Shown: positions 42,983 to 51,961, counted from the first letter of the stretch. The stretch: DNA of 64,000 nt from SpSt-1165 sp964391725 (GCA_964391725.1 CAYMNB010000007.1:18944-82943), one strand, 5' to 3'. A program made the numbers and translations. The notes: generated from the letters alone by a model not told the origin.

Positions 42983-43039
42983 AGCATCTTTCGAACCTCA
43001 TTTATTCCTTCGAATGTTGATTTTACCATGAATTGCCGG

Positions 43040-44929
43040 TTATTCCTGCCCTTCGATAATGGCATCGTCTGGCAGTTCGGCATTTGGACCGAATTCGTAG
43101 ATCGTTCGCCATGGGCGGTAATAGGTATAAACGGTGTCGTCAAATTCATATTCACCGTTGCGGTTGACAGTGCGATATACAGTGACCCTGCCGCCGTCCA
43201 CGCCCCAATCGATTTGTTTGATGCGCCCTTCGCCCAATGAAGCATTATAACGGTAGAGTGGTTCTGGTTGGGGCTCAATGCTGGTCAAACCGGTGGTCGA
43301 CCAATCCACACTGCGGCCGATGCCAGTGGAATAGAATTTAAAGGTGATGGCGCTGCTGGATGGATAGACATAAGATTCGATCAGCAGCCAGTGGTCGGTG
43401 TCATTGGAAAACTTGAGATCCACAACCGGGAAATACACGGTGGCATCCAATCCCGCCAGGCGGGTATTGAGGGAGTTACCATATACTTTTTCATAGTAAT
43501 ACACGCGGTAGGAGTGCGGGTGGCGCTCGACGATGGGGAAGCCGGCAAAGAAAGCAGCGCGGAACAACGTGGTCGACACCTGGCAGACACCACCGCCAAC
43601 GCCTTTGATGGTCTGATTGCCGTAAATGATCCAGGCTTCCGCGTAACCGTTGTCGAGGGTGATGGAGCCCATGTGCGAAGCCATCGAGAAGGTGGTGTGG
43701 GGCGGAACCAGCAAACCATGAAACTCTGAAGCGGCCGCCTGGATATTCTGAACGCGCGCAGCGTCAGACCCATAAAAGTAGGAAGTTTCGGCATGAATCA
43801 ATTCTGTTATGCCCAGTTCTTCTCCGGTGGAGGTATCAACGACTGGTGGGTCAGTGTATTCGAAGTCAATGTAGGCGCTATGGCGTCCTTCCTGCAGGGC
43901 TCGTTCGATGGCCTGGATGGTCATCTCAGGATCAACGGCGCGCCCGATCACGGCGGGTTGGATCACTTCCAACAGGCGGGTGTCATCGTTGAACATGAAG
44001 CGCGGATTTTCCGGTTCCATGGTCAAACCCGTGGCAAAAGTGCTCAGGAACTGAACCATGGGAGGGCGCTGCAGGGAAATTTCGTAATAGGCGCCATTTT
44101 CGGAATCGTCCACTCTGGTGAGTGAGAGCATGGAGGCCAGATGTTCAGGGGAAATCGTCCATGGCCCGGGATCATCTTCATTGTCAGAGACTTTCAGCAC
44201 AAATTCCTGGCTTAGCGCGGTGCGTGCCAATGCGGCAAATTCACTGGCGTCGATCAGGTTGGCTGGTTTTTCTTCGATCACCAACGGCAGGCTGACGTTT
44301 TGGTAGGCCACCAGAAAAGGCACAAGCTGATCAAGTGTGGTGTCGATATCCAGCTGACGGCCATGCTGCCCGTCGGTTTCGATGACCTCAGTGCCTTCAA
44401 TGCGCAAGGATGCCTCAATGGTTGCAAGGTCAGTGTACTGGCTCAATTGCGCCAACTGGTTGAAAGCAGTGCGTTCATACAGGATGAACACCGGTGCAAC
44501 ATCCTGTCCATAGTAGAAGAGGTTGAACTGGGTTTTCAAGCGGTCGATCAAGTCGGTGCGCCCGATGCGGTAAGCGTTTTCGATGGTTGCCTGTGTATCC
44601 AACAGATAACCGAAATCCATGGGGGTGAACTCCCAGGATTGCTCGCCGTCAGTCAGAATGATTTGCCCGTTGTAAGGATAAGGGAGGCTCGTGCTGAGTT
44701 GAATGCGCGCTTCTTGCGGCGTCAAACCACCAACGGGAACGCCGGCGATATTAACACCAGGGAATATGCGCTCTGAATAGAGCAGTTGGTAGCCCAGAAT
44801 GGTGCCCAGCACCAACAGGAAAAAAACAGCCAGGCTGAGAACCATGGTGAAAACGATGTGCTCAAACACTTTCCGTGATTCTGGAGAGGGAGCTGGCAGG
44901 GATTGCATTTCAGGATGGGTAGTTGTCAT
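43040..44929 (-). CDS. VanW-family envelope protein with YoaR-like N-terminal domains
   Basis: 629 residues. One transmembrane helix (MVLSLAVFFLLVLGTILGYQ) is followed by peptidoglycan-binding-like domains (FPGVNIAGVPVGGLTPQEAR) and the VanW core from about 420: PPHTTFSMASHMGSITLDNG, IKGVGGGVCQVSTTLFRAAF and ERHPHSYRVYYYEKVYG. An acidic C-terminal tail follows. VanW proteins occur with vancomycin resistance and in many Gram-positive envelopes; their reaction is not known. It is the likely first gene of the VanW-Trm112-LCP group. Confidence 0.85.
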   Translation of the reverse strand: MTTTHPEMQSLPAPSPESRKVFEHIVFTMVLSLAVFFLLVLGTILGYQLLYSERIFPGVNIAGVPVGGLTPQEARIQLSTSLPYPYNGQIILTDGEQSWEFTPMDFGYLLDTQATIENAYRIGRTDLIDRLKTQFNLFYYGQDVAPVFILYERTAFNQLAQLSQYTDLATIEASLRIEGTEVIETDGQHGRQLDIDTTLDQLVPFLVAYQNVSLPLVIEEKPANLIDASEFAALARTALSQEFVLKVSDNEDDPGPWTISPEHLASMLSLTRVDDSENGAYYEISLQRPPMVQFLSTFATGLTMEPENPRFMFNDDTRLLEVIQPAVIGRAVDPEMTIQAIERALQEGRHSAYIDFEYTDPPVVDTSTGEELGITELIHAETSYFYGSDAARVQNIQAAASEFHGLLVPPHTTFSMASHMGSITLDNGYAEAWIIYGNQTIKGVGGGVCQVSTTLFRAAFFAGFPIVERHPHSYRVYYYEKVYGNSLNTRLAGLDATVYFPVVDLKFSNDTDHWLLIESYVYPSSSAITFKFYSTGIGRSVDWSTTGLTSIEPQPEPLYRYNASLGEGRIKQIDWGVDGGRVTVYRTVNRNGEYEFDDTVYTYYRPWRTIYEFGPNAELPDDAIIEGQE

Positions 44930-45012
44930 AATTTTTTATAGTTTTTTGTTCTTAATTGATAGGATTATATCATTTCATGCCAATCAGGTCATCAATAAGA
45001 CGATGAGAAAAC

Positions 45013-45159
45013 ACTGATTGTTCCCCAATCAGTCCCCAAACGTCAAAAATGCAACCTGATGAAGATTGGCTGCATTTCTGATGTTTGCGCTGTGACATCC
45101 ATTATCGCATAGCGAGGAGGGATGTCACAGCTGGTTTATGACTACTAAACATTTTTGAC
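45013..45159. repeat. Nested inverted repeats in an intergenic region
   Basis: The approximately 410-base stretch between the divergent VanW and YgjV-like genes has no gene. It holds a hairpin ACTGATTG TTCCC CAATCAGT (45013-45033) and an outer 10-base inverted repeat, GTCAAAAATG (45042-45051) with CATTTTTGAC (45150-45159). Inside the latter is a 12-base perfect inverted repeat, GCTGTGACATCC (45089-45100) with GGATGTCACAGC (45120-45131). The last two could fold into one long stem. Candidate structured RNA, operator array or small palindromic mobile element. Confidence 0.6.
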
Positions 45160-45341
45160 ACCACCTCCTCTGCGTTTTGATGGCAAAGGGAGGCTTTTAT
45201 TTTCGCCTATGTTGCTAATAGTATCGCACATTTCATAGGTCAGGTCAACTAAATATTTGTAAATAATTTGTGCTGGGCGTTAAGTGTCATGGGGTCACGT
45301 CATGTATAATGTTTCTTATAAATGGCTGACAGGAAAATGCT

Positions 45342-46007
45342 ATGAACTGGTTAGAAGTGCTTGGTTTTGTCGCCTCGCTGGTGGTGGCAGTGTCCTTGAT
45401 GATGCGCAATGTGTTCTGGCTGCGGGTCATTAACGGGATCGGCGCGCTGGTGTTCACAGTGTATGGCATCCTGATACAATCGGCACCGGTGGCGGTGATG
45501 AATGGTTTCGTTTTCGTGATCGACATCTATTTTCTCATTCAAACCCTGCAGCCAGATTATTATGAGGTGTTGCAGGTGGAACCCAATGCCCATTATCTGC
45601 GCAAATTCCTATCTTTCCACCAGAAAGAGATCAAGCGTTTCATGCCCGAGTTCAGCGGTGATATATCTCCTGATGCAGTGGTGTTCTTCATTTTAAGTAA
45701 TATGGTGCCTGCGGGATTGCTGGTGGTGCGTGAGCATGAGGATGGCATCTTGTGGATCGAGGCCGATTTTGCCATCCCGGCGTACCGTGATTTCAAGCTG
45801 GGCCGGTTTGTATATGATCATCAGGCAGAGATATTCAACGCGGACCGCTTCGATCAGGTGCATTGTGAAGCCACCGAACAAGCTCACCAGCGTTATCTGA
45901 AGCGTATGGGCTTCTCTCAGGTGGACAAAACGCTGTTTGTGCTGCCATTGCGGTCGGTTATCCACCGCCTTGGCTCACAGCACCAAACTGGCGATGGCAA
46001 AGAATAG
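45342..46007 (+). CDS. YgjV-like membrane protein with a cytoplasmic C-terminal domain
   Basis: 221 residues. Three transmembrane helices in residues 4-68 (LEVLGFVASLVVAVSLMM, VINGIGALVFTVYGILI, VAVMNGFVFVIDIYFLI) match small YgjV-type inner-membrane proteins of about 80 residues. Residues 75-221 form an extra soluble domain; its DAVVFFILSNMVPAGLLVVR to AHQRYLKRMGFSQVDKTLFV pattern is reminiscent of an acetyltransferase fold. Function unknown. A TATAAT at 45305-45310 may be part of its promoter. Confidence 0.65.
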   Translation: MNWLEVLGFVASLVVAVSLMMRNVFWLRVINGIGALVFTVYGILIQSAPVAVMNGFVFVIDIYFLIQTLQPDYYEVLQVEPNAHYLRKFLSFHQKEIKRFMPEFSGDISPDAVVFFILSNMVPAGLLVVREHEDGILWIEADFAIPAYRDFKLGRFVYDHQAEIFNADRFDQVHCEATEQAHQRYLKRMGFSQVDKTLFVLPLRSVIHRLGSQHQTGDGKE

Positions 46008-46033
46008 CTCTTAACGAAAGGAAATGATCAATT

Positions 46034-46831
46034 ATGTGCCTGTTTCTCTCAAAATTTTTGCCCCTGTTGGTCTATCCATTAGGATTGGCATTCCTGGTAT
46101 TGTTGTTTGTTTATTTCCGCAATGAGCGCGGCAAAGAACTTGGCGGCTGGTTGTTCGCGGTGGTGGCGCTGATCTGGCTGGCAGGCAACGGCTGGACCAG
46201 CGCGGCACTGGCGCGTTCGCTGGAGTGGCGTTATCTTCCGCAAGAAACGCCGCCGAGTGCGCCGGTGATGGTGGTGTTGGGCGGGGGCACAGAACCTGCG
46301 CACAGCCCGCGGGTGCATGTGGAGGTGAACGGCGCTGGCGACCGCTTGATCACAGCGGCGCTGCTCTATCACAGTGGTACGGCGGAGCGCATTATCGTGA
46401 GCGGCGGGGGCATCAACTGGATGGATGGGCGTGATGTTTCTATTGCTTCTGAGATGGAAACGCTGCTGGTATTGATGGGTGTGCCTGTTGAGGTGATCAT
46501 TCACCAGGATCGCTCTGCCAATACCTATGAAGATGCCTTGTATAGTGCCGAGATCTTGGCAGAAATGGGTGTGGAAGAAATCCTGCTGGTCACATCTGCC
46601 ATGCACATGCCGCGGTCTGTGGCTTTGTTTGAAGCGCAGGCTCTGACTGTATACCCCGCGCCGACTGATTTTAAAATCACCCAGACAAGTTGGGATGCCT
46701 TATTCAAACCCGACAGCGCAGAAAACTTCCTGTTTGCCCTCATCCCGAGTGCCTCCAACCTTGGCTTAACAACCGCTGTGATCAAAGAATACCTGGGGAT
46801 GTTGATGTATTCGCTAAACGGCTGGATGTGA
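46034..46831 (+). CDS. YdcF/ElyC-like DUF218 membrane protein
   Basis: 265 residues. Two N-terminal transmembrane helices (PLLVYPLGLAFLVLLFVYF and GWLFAVVALIWLAGNGW) are followed by a DUF218 domain: VMVVLGGGTEP, AALLYHSGTAERIIVSGGGI, RSANTYEDALYSAEIL and ILLVTSAMHMPRSVALFEAQ. E. coli ElyC (YcbC), of this class, affects peptidoglycan and lipid-carrier metabolism; others are of unknown function. It is encoded 26 bases after the YgjV-like gene with an AACGAAAGGAAA leader. It converges with pxpA 7 bases away. Confidence 0.85.
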   Translation: MCLFLSKFLPLLVYPLGLAFLVLLFVYFRNERGKELGGWLFAVVALIWLAGNGWTSAALARSLEWRYLPQETPPSAPVMVVLGGGTEPAHSPRVHVEVNGAGDRLITAALLYHSGTAERIIVSGGGINWMDGRDVSIASEMETLLVLMGVPVEVIIHQDRSANTYEDALYSAEILAEMGVEEILLVTSAMHMPRSVALFEAQALTVYPAPTDFKITQTSWDALFKPDSAENFLFALIPSASNLGLTTAVIKEYLGMLMYSLNGWM

Positions 46832-46838
46832 GTGAGGC

Positions 46839-47588
46839 CTAAAGGCGCAGCAGCGGCCTCACATGCACATGCGCTTTGCGCAGTTGTTCTTTGACAATGC
46901 GCGCGGTGTCGGCGGCATATGGATGATCGCCGTGCAAACAGAGGGTATCAATGGGATGGTGCACTTCGTTGATGGTCAGGCCTTCTTTGGCAAGACGGAT
47001 GGCATTCTGTGCAATCAACTCCGGGTCAGTAACCAGAGCGCCGGATAGATCGCGATCCATCAAGCTGCCGTCATTGTTATAAGCACGGTCTGGAAAGGCT
47101 TCTGCCGCGGTAGGCAGTCCGTGCCGTGCGCCCATGGCAAGCAATTCTGAACCAGCCAAACCCACTAGAATCAATTTAGGATCAAAAAGAGACACTGCCC
47201 GAGCGATGGCGGTCGCCAGGGCACGGTCTGAGCAGGCCTGGTTATAGAGCGCGCCATGCGGTTTGACATGGTGCAGCTTACCACCGGCGATCGTGACAAA
47301 TGCCTGCAGGGCGCCCAGTTGATAAATGATGAAGGATTCCACTTCTTCGGGGGCAAATTGCATCTTTCGGCGGCCAAAGCCTTGCAGATCGGGGTAACCG
47401 GGGTGGGCGCCGATTTTGACCTCTTGCGCTACTGCTAACGCAACCGTGTGCTGTATGACCATTGGGTCGCCCGCATGCAGACCGCAGGCAATGTTGATAG
47501 AGCTGACATGCGGCATGATGTCGGCGTCTTTACCGAGTTGATAGCGTCCGAAAGATTCACCCATATCGCAGTTTAGATCGATTTTCAT
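46839..47588 (-). CDS. pxpA: 5-oxoprolinase subunit A (LamB/YcsF family)
   Basis: 249 residues. The N-terminus is MKIDLNCDMGESFGRYQLGK, followed by SINIACGLHAGDPMVIQHTV, IGAHPGYPDLQGFGRRKM, KPHGALYNQA and DTLCLHGDHPYA. All are PxpA signatures. With PxpB and PxpC it opens 5-oxoproline (pyroglutamate) to glutamate using ATP. It lies downstream of a glycosyltransferase gene and a decayed copy of its own start, separated from pxpBC by 1.8 kb. Confidence 0.92.
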   Translation of the reverse strand: MKIDLNCDMGESFGRYQLGKDADIMPHVSSINIACGLHAGDPMVIQHTVALAVAQEVKIGAHPGYPDLQGFGRRKMQFAPEEVESFIIYQLGALQAFVTIAGGKLHHVKPHGALYNQACSDRALATAIARAVSLFDPKLILVGLAGSELLAMGARHGLPTAAEAFPDRAYNNDGSLMDRDLSGALVTDPELIAQNAIRLAKEGLTINEVHHPIDTLCLHGDHPYAADTARIVKEQLRKAHVHVRPLLRL

Positions 47589-47621
47589 CGTTTCAATTTG
47601 CCTTTCATTGGTTGACTGGCA

Positions 47622-49169
47622 TCAATTGGTGGTTGTGCCGCAGATGGGACAGTCATCAAACACGATGTCAAAATTCATCCATTCTTCACGGGGTATGAAG
47701 ATGGTGCCTCCGGCATAGGTGGGGCCTTCAACATAGTACTCCCGAATTGCCTCTGCCTGCCCCTGAGTCCATCGCCCGCGTTCCCCCAGTGCCCATTGGG
47801 GATAATAGATGATGATGGCGTCGAATTTTTGATCGCGGATTTCCTGGATAAATTGGCTTTCATCCCATGTGCCGTCATCGGCCAGCATCTTGCGTTCAAA
47901 GGGCTGGAAATAAATTTCGCGGTCCATCAGCGGCAGGAATCCCATATATTCATCGACCAGGATGATGCCATCATATCCCTGGACCTTGCTGAACAGGCGT
48001 TGTAATTCAAATTCCTGGCTGACACGGTCGCGCACACGCGAAAGGTAGCGTTCTTCCGTCAGCTGGTTGGCGCGGTTGATCGGCAGGATCAATATCAGAA
48101 GGAACAGCGCCGGCAGCCATTTCTGGCGAGGAAAGTAGTGACCTGCCGCCCAAACCCACAGTCCAGCCAGCAGCGCGAATGCGGCAGACAACTCAAACAG
48201 ATAATTGATGTACGATCCATCCTTGCCGATGGCAAGTGAGATCACCAGTGTTGCCGCAAAATACGGGGCGACCAGCCACCAGACTTTGTGACGGGTTGAT
48301 TTGTAGAAAATACTGAACAGCAGCACCCCGCCGATCACCAGGTAAAACCAGAAGACACCTATCACTTCATCTATATAAAAACCTGTTGTTTCCCAATAAT
48401 AGGCGTTGTTGTTGGCGGTGATCACCTGGTGGTAAAATCCACCGCGGGTGACCAGTGTCAACAGCCCGAATATGCCCAATCCCAGTCCGGCGACCCAACC
48501 GAATAGCTCCCAGGCTTTTTTGCGCGGTGGTTCACGCAACAGCCAGATGAAGGCGGCGAAAGGCGCGCAGAACGCATACATTTGTTTGGTGTAAGCTGCC
48601 AGCACCATCAGCACGGCTCCCAGGATGCGTTTGCCGCGCTGCTCTGGGTGGCGCACAATCACCATCAATCCTGCCAGGCTCAGTCCAAGCCCGAGGGAAT
48701 CGACGCGGTTGGTGGCGCCCCATTCAACCACATAGGGTATGCCGAGTAGTGCGAGGGCGGTAATCAGCGAAGCAAGCTTGTTGCCGGTAAGGGTATGGAT
48801 GATCAGTCCGGCCGAGGCTGCCGCCAGCAGAATAGCAAGGGTCGAGATCAGGCGACCATACCAGAACTGCGTTCCGAAGATCCATACAAAAGGCACCTGC
48901 ACTGCCACAAAAACCGGTGGGTAATTGGTTACGGTGTAGGGCGGCTGATCAAAATCATTGGGATAGATGTCCTGGAAGCGCGCCAGGCGCACCACCTGGT
49001 TGACGATCGGTCCTTCGCCGTAATCCATGGTGTTGGGAAAGGTGATCGACAGCCATGCATTGCGGGCAAAGTAATAAGCGCCTTTCATCAGCACCGCCAG
49101 GACAAGCAGGGCTGCGATCCAGATCAGGATTTTTTCAATGGTGATATTGCGGGGGGTATCGGGTTTCAT
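47622..49169 (-). CDS. Polytopic membrane glycosyltransferase (GT39/ArnT-like)
   Basis: 515 residues with about 10-12 transmembrane segments. The first large loop holds the short acidic motif expected in GT-C enzymes (NTMDYGEGPIVNQVVRLARF) and YPPVFVAVQVPFVWIFG. Later ones include LISTLAILLAAASAGLIIHT and GLGLSLAGLMVIV. The C-terminal 110 residues are extracytoplasmic and mixed alpha/beta. GT-C enzymes use polyprenyl-phosphate sugars. It sits inside the pxp operon without any functional link to 5-oxoproline, between a pxpA remnant and the intact pxpA, and looks like an insertion. Confidence 0.75.
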   Translation of the reverse strand: MKPDTPRNITIEKILIWIAALLVLAVLMKGAYYFARNAWLSITFPNTMDYGEGPIVNQVVRLARFQDIYPNDFDQPPYTVTNYPPVFVAVQVPFVWIFGTQFWYGRLISTLAILLAAASAGLIIHTLTGNKLASLITALALLGIPYVVEWGATNRVDSLGLGLSLAGLMVIVRHPEQRGKRILGAVLMVLAAYTKQMYAFCAPFAAFIWLLREPPRKKAWELFGWVAGLGLGIFGLLTLVTRGGFYHQVITANNNAYYWETTGFYIDEVIGVFWFYLVIGGVLLFSIFYKSTRHKVWWLVAPYFAATLVISLAIGKDGSYINYLFELSAAFALLAGLWVWAAGHYFPRQKWLPALFLLILILPINRANQLTEERYLSRVRDRVSQEFELQRLFSKVQGYDGIILVDEYMGFLPLMDREIYFQPFERKMLADDGTWDESQFIQEIRDQKFDAIIIYYPQWALGERGRWTQGQAEAIREYYVEGPTYAGGTIFIPREEWMNFDIVFDDCPICGTTTN

Positions 49170-49249
49170 GCTTTTTCCAATGATTGAATTTTGATGTGTT
49201 TATCTTACAGTAGTTCGCGGACTTTGGAGGCAGTTTCAGCCGCGTGCAA

Positions 49250-49375
49250 CTACTCACCAACATACAGGTCACAGGCGATGGTGATGGAACTGACATGCGG
49301 CATGATATCCGCGTCACTATCCGGTTGATAACGCCCGACAAATTCAGTCAGTTCGCAATTCGGATCAATCTTCAC
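49250..49375 (-). pseudogene. Decayed duplicate of the pxpA N-terminus
   Basis: GTG at 49375 to TAG at 49250 encodes 41 residues: KIDPNCELTEFVGRYQPDSD, then ADIMPHVSSITIACDLYVGE. Against the intact PxpA (KIDLNCDMGESFGRYQLGKD, then ADIMPHVSSINIACGLHAGD) 27 of 41 positions match by my count, after which a stop ends it. No later part of pxpA follows. It stands 20 bases after pxpC, exactly where pxpA would be in a pxpBCA operon. Confidence 0.85.
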
Positions 49376-49395
49376 AGTTCTACTTCCCATATCAA

Positions 49396-50370
49396 TTACG
49401 CCTGCATGTTACCCAGGAAGGTTTCATGCAGAGACCAGTTGCGGTCAAGCAGTGCCTGCCAGCGGGCGCGATAAGCAATCACTGCCGAATCGATGTTGAC
49501 GGCGACAAAACGAACGCGGCCGCCGGGTTGAGTTTGTGCTGCCAGCGGCAGGTCTGCGCTGGTCACCACGCCAATTTTCGGATAACCACCAGTGGTTTGG
49601 TGATCTGCCATCATGATGATGGGCTGTCCGCCAGCTGGCACCTGGATAGCGCCGTTGACGATGCCGTCCGAGATAAATGATTGGTCAGAGATGGTTTCGA
49701 TGGGGGTGCCTTCACAGCGGTACCCCATGCGGTCTGATTGGGTGCTGATGGTGTAATCTTGTGACAAAAAAGTTTCGATGCCTTTGGGGCTGAAAGAATC
49801 CTGCTGCGGCCCCATGACCACCCGCAGGGTGGGGGAGGCGTTGTAACTGGGACGGGTTTCAGGCAGGAAGGTTCTGCCGGCAGCCGTGGTCAGATCAACG
49901 CCGGGCTTGCCGACCTTGAGCAGATCTCCAGCAAGCAGGGCGCGCCCTTCCAACCCGCCGATGCCGCCGCGGAGGTAGGTGGCTCTTGACCCCATGATGC
50001 GTTTGGCACGGAAACCGCCCGCCACAGCAAGATAGCCCCACATGCCTTCACTGGTCTTTTCAATGTGTACTTCACGATTTTTGCGCACGAATACCGACAT
50101 CCACACCGGAAATTCTATGCCGTTGATGAACAGACGCAGTCCATAGCCAGTGACGGCGATCAGGCGCGGTTTGGTGGTGACAAAAGATAAACCTGGGGCA
50201 GTGAATTCGATGGTTGCACTGTTGGTATCATTGTCCACCAGGATGTTGGCAGCCTGGAAAGCAAACGCATCCATGGGGCCGGACACCGGCATGCCATAAC
50301 GCTGGTAGCCAAAACGCCCGCTGTCCTGGATTGTGGCGGCAGGCCCGGTGGCGAGGATTTCAATCGTCAT
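49396..50370 (-). CDS. pxpC: 5-oxoprolinase subunit C (biotin-dependent carboxylase-like)
   Basis: 324 residues from the ATG at 50370 (MTIEILATGPAATIQDSGRF), overlapping pxpB by 11 bases; the frame is open further upstream but only inside pxpB. Blocks GYQRYGMPVSGPMDAFAFQA, IMGSRATYLRGGIGGLEGR, VVMGPQQDSF and ADHQTTGGYPKIGVV identify the KipA/PxpC family. It acts with PxpA and PxpB in ATP-dependent pyroglutamate cleavage. Confidence 0.92.
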   Translation of the reverse strand: MTIEILATGPAATIQDSGRFGYQRYGMPVSGPMDAFAFQAANILVDNDTNSATIEFTAPGLSFVTTKPRLIAVTGYGLRLFINGIEFPVWMSVFVRKNREVHIEKTSEGMWGYLAVAGGFRAKRIMGSRATYLRGGIGGLEGRALLAGDLLKVGKPGVDLTTAAGRTFLPETRPSYNASPTLRVVMGPQQDSFSPKGIETFLSQDYTISTQSDRMGYRCEGTPIETISDQSFISDGIVNGAIQVPAGGQPIIMMADHQTTGGYPKIGVVTSADLPLAAQTQPGGRVRFVAVNIDSAVIAYRARWQALLDRNWSLHETFLGNMQA

Positions 50371-51049
50371 GGTGATCCTCATGCAATGGTACGAATCGCA
50401 CCAGGTCGCCGGGTGACAGGGCGAAGGGCTGGTCAGCTTCCGGGTCAAAGAGGACAAAATCCGTACGTCCAATAATACGCCATCCGCCGGGTGAATCAAT
50501 GGGGTAGATGCCGGTCTGCTGACCGGCAATGCCAACAGAACCGGCTTTCACCAGGGTGCGCGGCGATGCCAGGCGCGGTGCCGCGATGCGCTCTTCCAGG
50601 CCGCCAAGGTAGGGGAAACCGGGCGTGAACCCCATCATGTACACGGGATAGAGCTGGCCGCAGTGCATGAGGATTACCTCACGGGGGGTGAGGTGGTTGA
50701 GTTCTGCCACAAAGGCCAGATCCGGGCCGTCTTCGCCGCCGTAATGCACAGGAATTATCACTTCGCGTGATTGTTGGCCTTGCGCATCTGGCAGATCCCT
50801 CAAATGGTTGTGTATGTGCTGTGAGAGGGTTTGGAAGTCAACGATGCCAGGGTCGAACAACACCAGCAGGCTTCGGTAGGTGGGGACAAGGTCAATGACG
50901 CCTTTCGCAGGCGTGGTTTGCAGCGCTTGTTCCAGCATAAAAACACGCCGGTTGATGGCAAGGTCGATGCTATTCCCTAACTCAATCGTCAGGGCGGCAT
51001 CACCAACCGATAAAATGCGGGGATAGGGTGAATCAAAGGCAGGTACCAT
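50360..51049 (-). CDS. pxpB: 5-oxoprolinase subunit B (KipI-like)
   Basis: 229 residues. RILSVGDAALTIELGNSIDL at the N-terminus, DLVPTYRSLLVLFDP, VIIPVHYGGEDGPDLAFVAE and YMMGFTPGFPYLGGLEERIA are diagnostic of KipI/PxpB. It is the first gene of the pxpBC pair. With PxpC it forms the complex that phosphorylates 5-oxoproline with PxpA. Confidence 0.92.
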   Translation of the reverse strand: MVPAFDSPYPRILSVGDAALTIELGNSIDLAINRRVFMLEQALQTTPAKGVIDLVPTYRSLLVLFDPGIVDFQTLSQHIHNHLRDLPDAQGQQSREVIIPVHYGGEDGPDLAFVAELNHLTPREVILMHCGQLYPVYMMGFTPGFPYLGGLEERIAAPRLASPRTLVKAGSVGIAGQQTGIYPIDSPGGWRIIGRTDFVLFDPEADQPFALSPGDLVRFVPLHEDHHDD

Positions 51050-51105
51050 GCTGAAATTATACCTGAAGGGCAGGCATTAACTTGTCAGTGGGTGTAGTGA
51101 GGGGT

Positions 51106-51873
51106 TTATTCAAAGCCCCAGGCAGCGATGTTCTGGTAGGATATGCGCGCACTGTCAAAAGGATCGCCCGGGCAGATGTCCTGCTCCACGATCAGGTAGT
51201 GAGTTCCGGCAGCCAGGGTGGCCTCCACGATGCTGGGCCAATCAAGGTTGCCTGCACCGACCTCAGCCATTTCCTGCTGTCCATCGACGATGGCCATGTC
51301 TTTGTAATGAATAATCGGCTGGCGTCCGGCGAGTTTTTTGATGTAAGCGGTGGGAGAACCGCCGCCATGCTGCACCCAGTAGGTATCCAGTTCAGCCTGG
51401 AAATAGCGCGGATCGCTCTCGTCAAAGATGATATCGAGGGCATTGCGGCTGCCGAAACGTACAAACTCAAAACTGTGGTTGTGATAGCAGAAGGTGATGC
51501 CCTCAGCAGCAAGTCGCTGTCCCATCGTGGTCGCGTCTTTGGCAAACTGCATCCACGAGGCTTCATTGGCGCGGTACTTTTCAGGGGCGACACCCAGTGC
51601 CACATACTTACAATTCCAGAGGTGCAGTTTGGCAACCTGGGCATCAAAATCATTCTCGAAATCCTCCATGTTGATGTGGGCAGCTGAGATGCCGAGATGG
51701 TTGGCGCGGGTGATATCCAATACTTCCTGCGGGGTGCAGCCTTTCACGCCGGATATCTGCACCGACTTGTAACCGATGGAAGCGATCTTCTGCATGCTTT
51801 GGGCAAAATCAGTCGGATTGGTGCAGAAATCACGGATGGTGTAACAGTTGATGGAAATGGCGGGTTTGGTCAT
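51106..51873 (-). CDS. Sugar phosphate isomerase/epimerase (AP-endonuclease-2 barrel)
   Basis: 255 residues. A TIM barrel of the IolE/xylose-isomerase-like class: ISINCYTIRDFCTNPTDFAQ, then IASIGYKSVQISGV, ISAAHINMEDF, FCYHNHSFEFVRF (metal-binding His), AELDTYWVQHGGG and IIHYKDMAIVDGQQEMAEVG, with the expected Glu/Asp/His metal ligands. Clearly paralogous with the gene at 51962-52729. An AAAAGGAG site lies 6-7 bases before the ATG. The substrate is probably a sugar or inositol derivative. Confidence 0.82.
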   Translation of the reverse strand: MTKPAISINCYTIRDFCTNPTDFAQSMQKIASIGYKSVQISGVKGCTPQEVLDITRANHLGISAAHINMEDFENDFDAQVAKLHLWNCKYVALGVAPEKYRANEASWMQFAKDATTMGQRLAAEGITFCYHNHSFEFVRFGSRNALDIIFDESDPRYFQAELDTYWVQHGGGSPTAYIKKLAGRQPIIHYKDMAIVDGQQEMAEVGAGNLDWPSIVEATLAAGTHYLIVEQDICPGDPFDSARISYQNIAAWGFE

Positions 51874-51893
51874 GAAGTACTCCTTTTGGGGGA

Positions 51894-51931
51894 GCGCCTG
51901 AGGAAATCAGATCCCTCAGGCGCGGTTTTTT
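51894..51931 (+). terminator. Perfect 10-bp hairpin with T tract facing the plus strand
   Basis: GCGCCTGAGG (51894-51903) pairs with CCTCAGGCGC (51914-51923), followed by GG TTTTTT. This is a textbook terminator for plus-strand transcripts, yet both neighbouring genes are on the minus strand. For them it is a leader hairpin 20 bases before the ATG at 51873, with no U tract after it. Confidence 0.75.
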
Positions 51932-51961
51932 GATGAGACTAAGTTCAGGTGCCTCGTAAGA

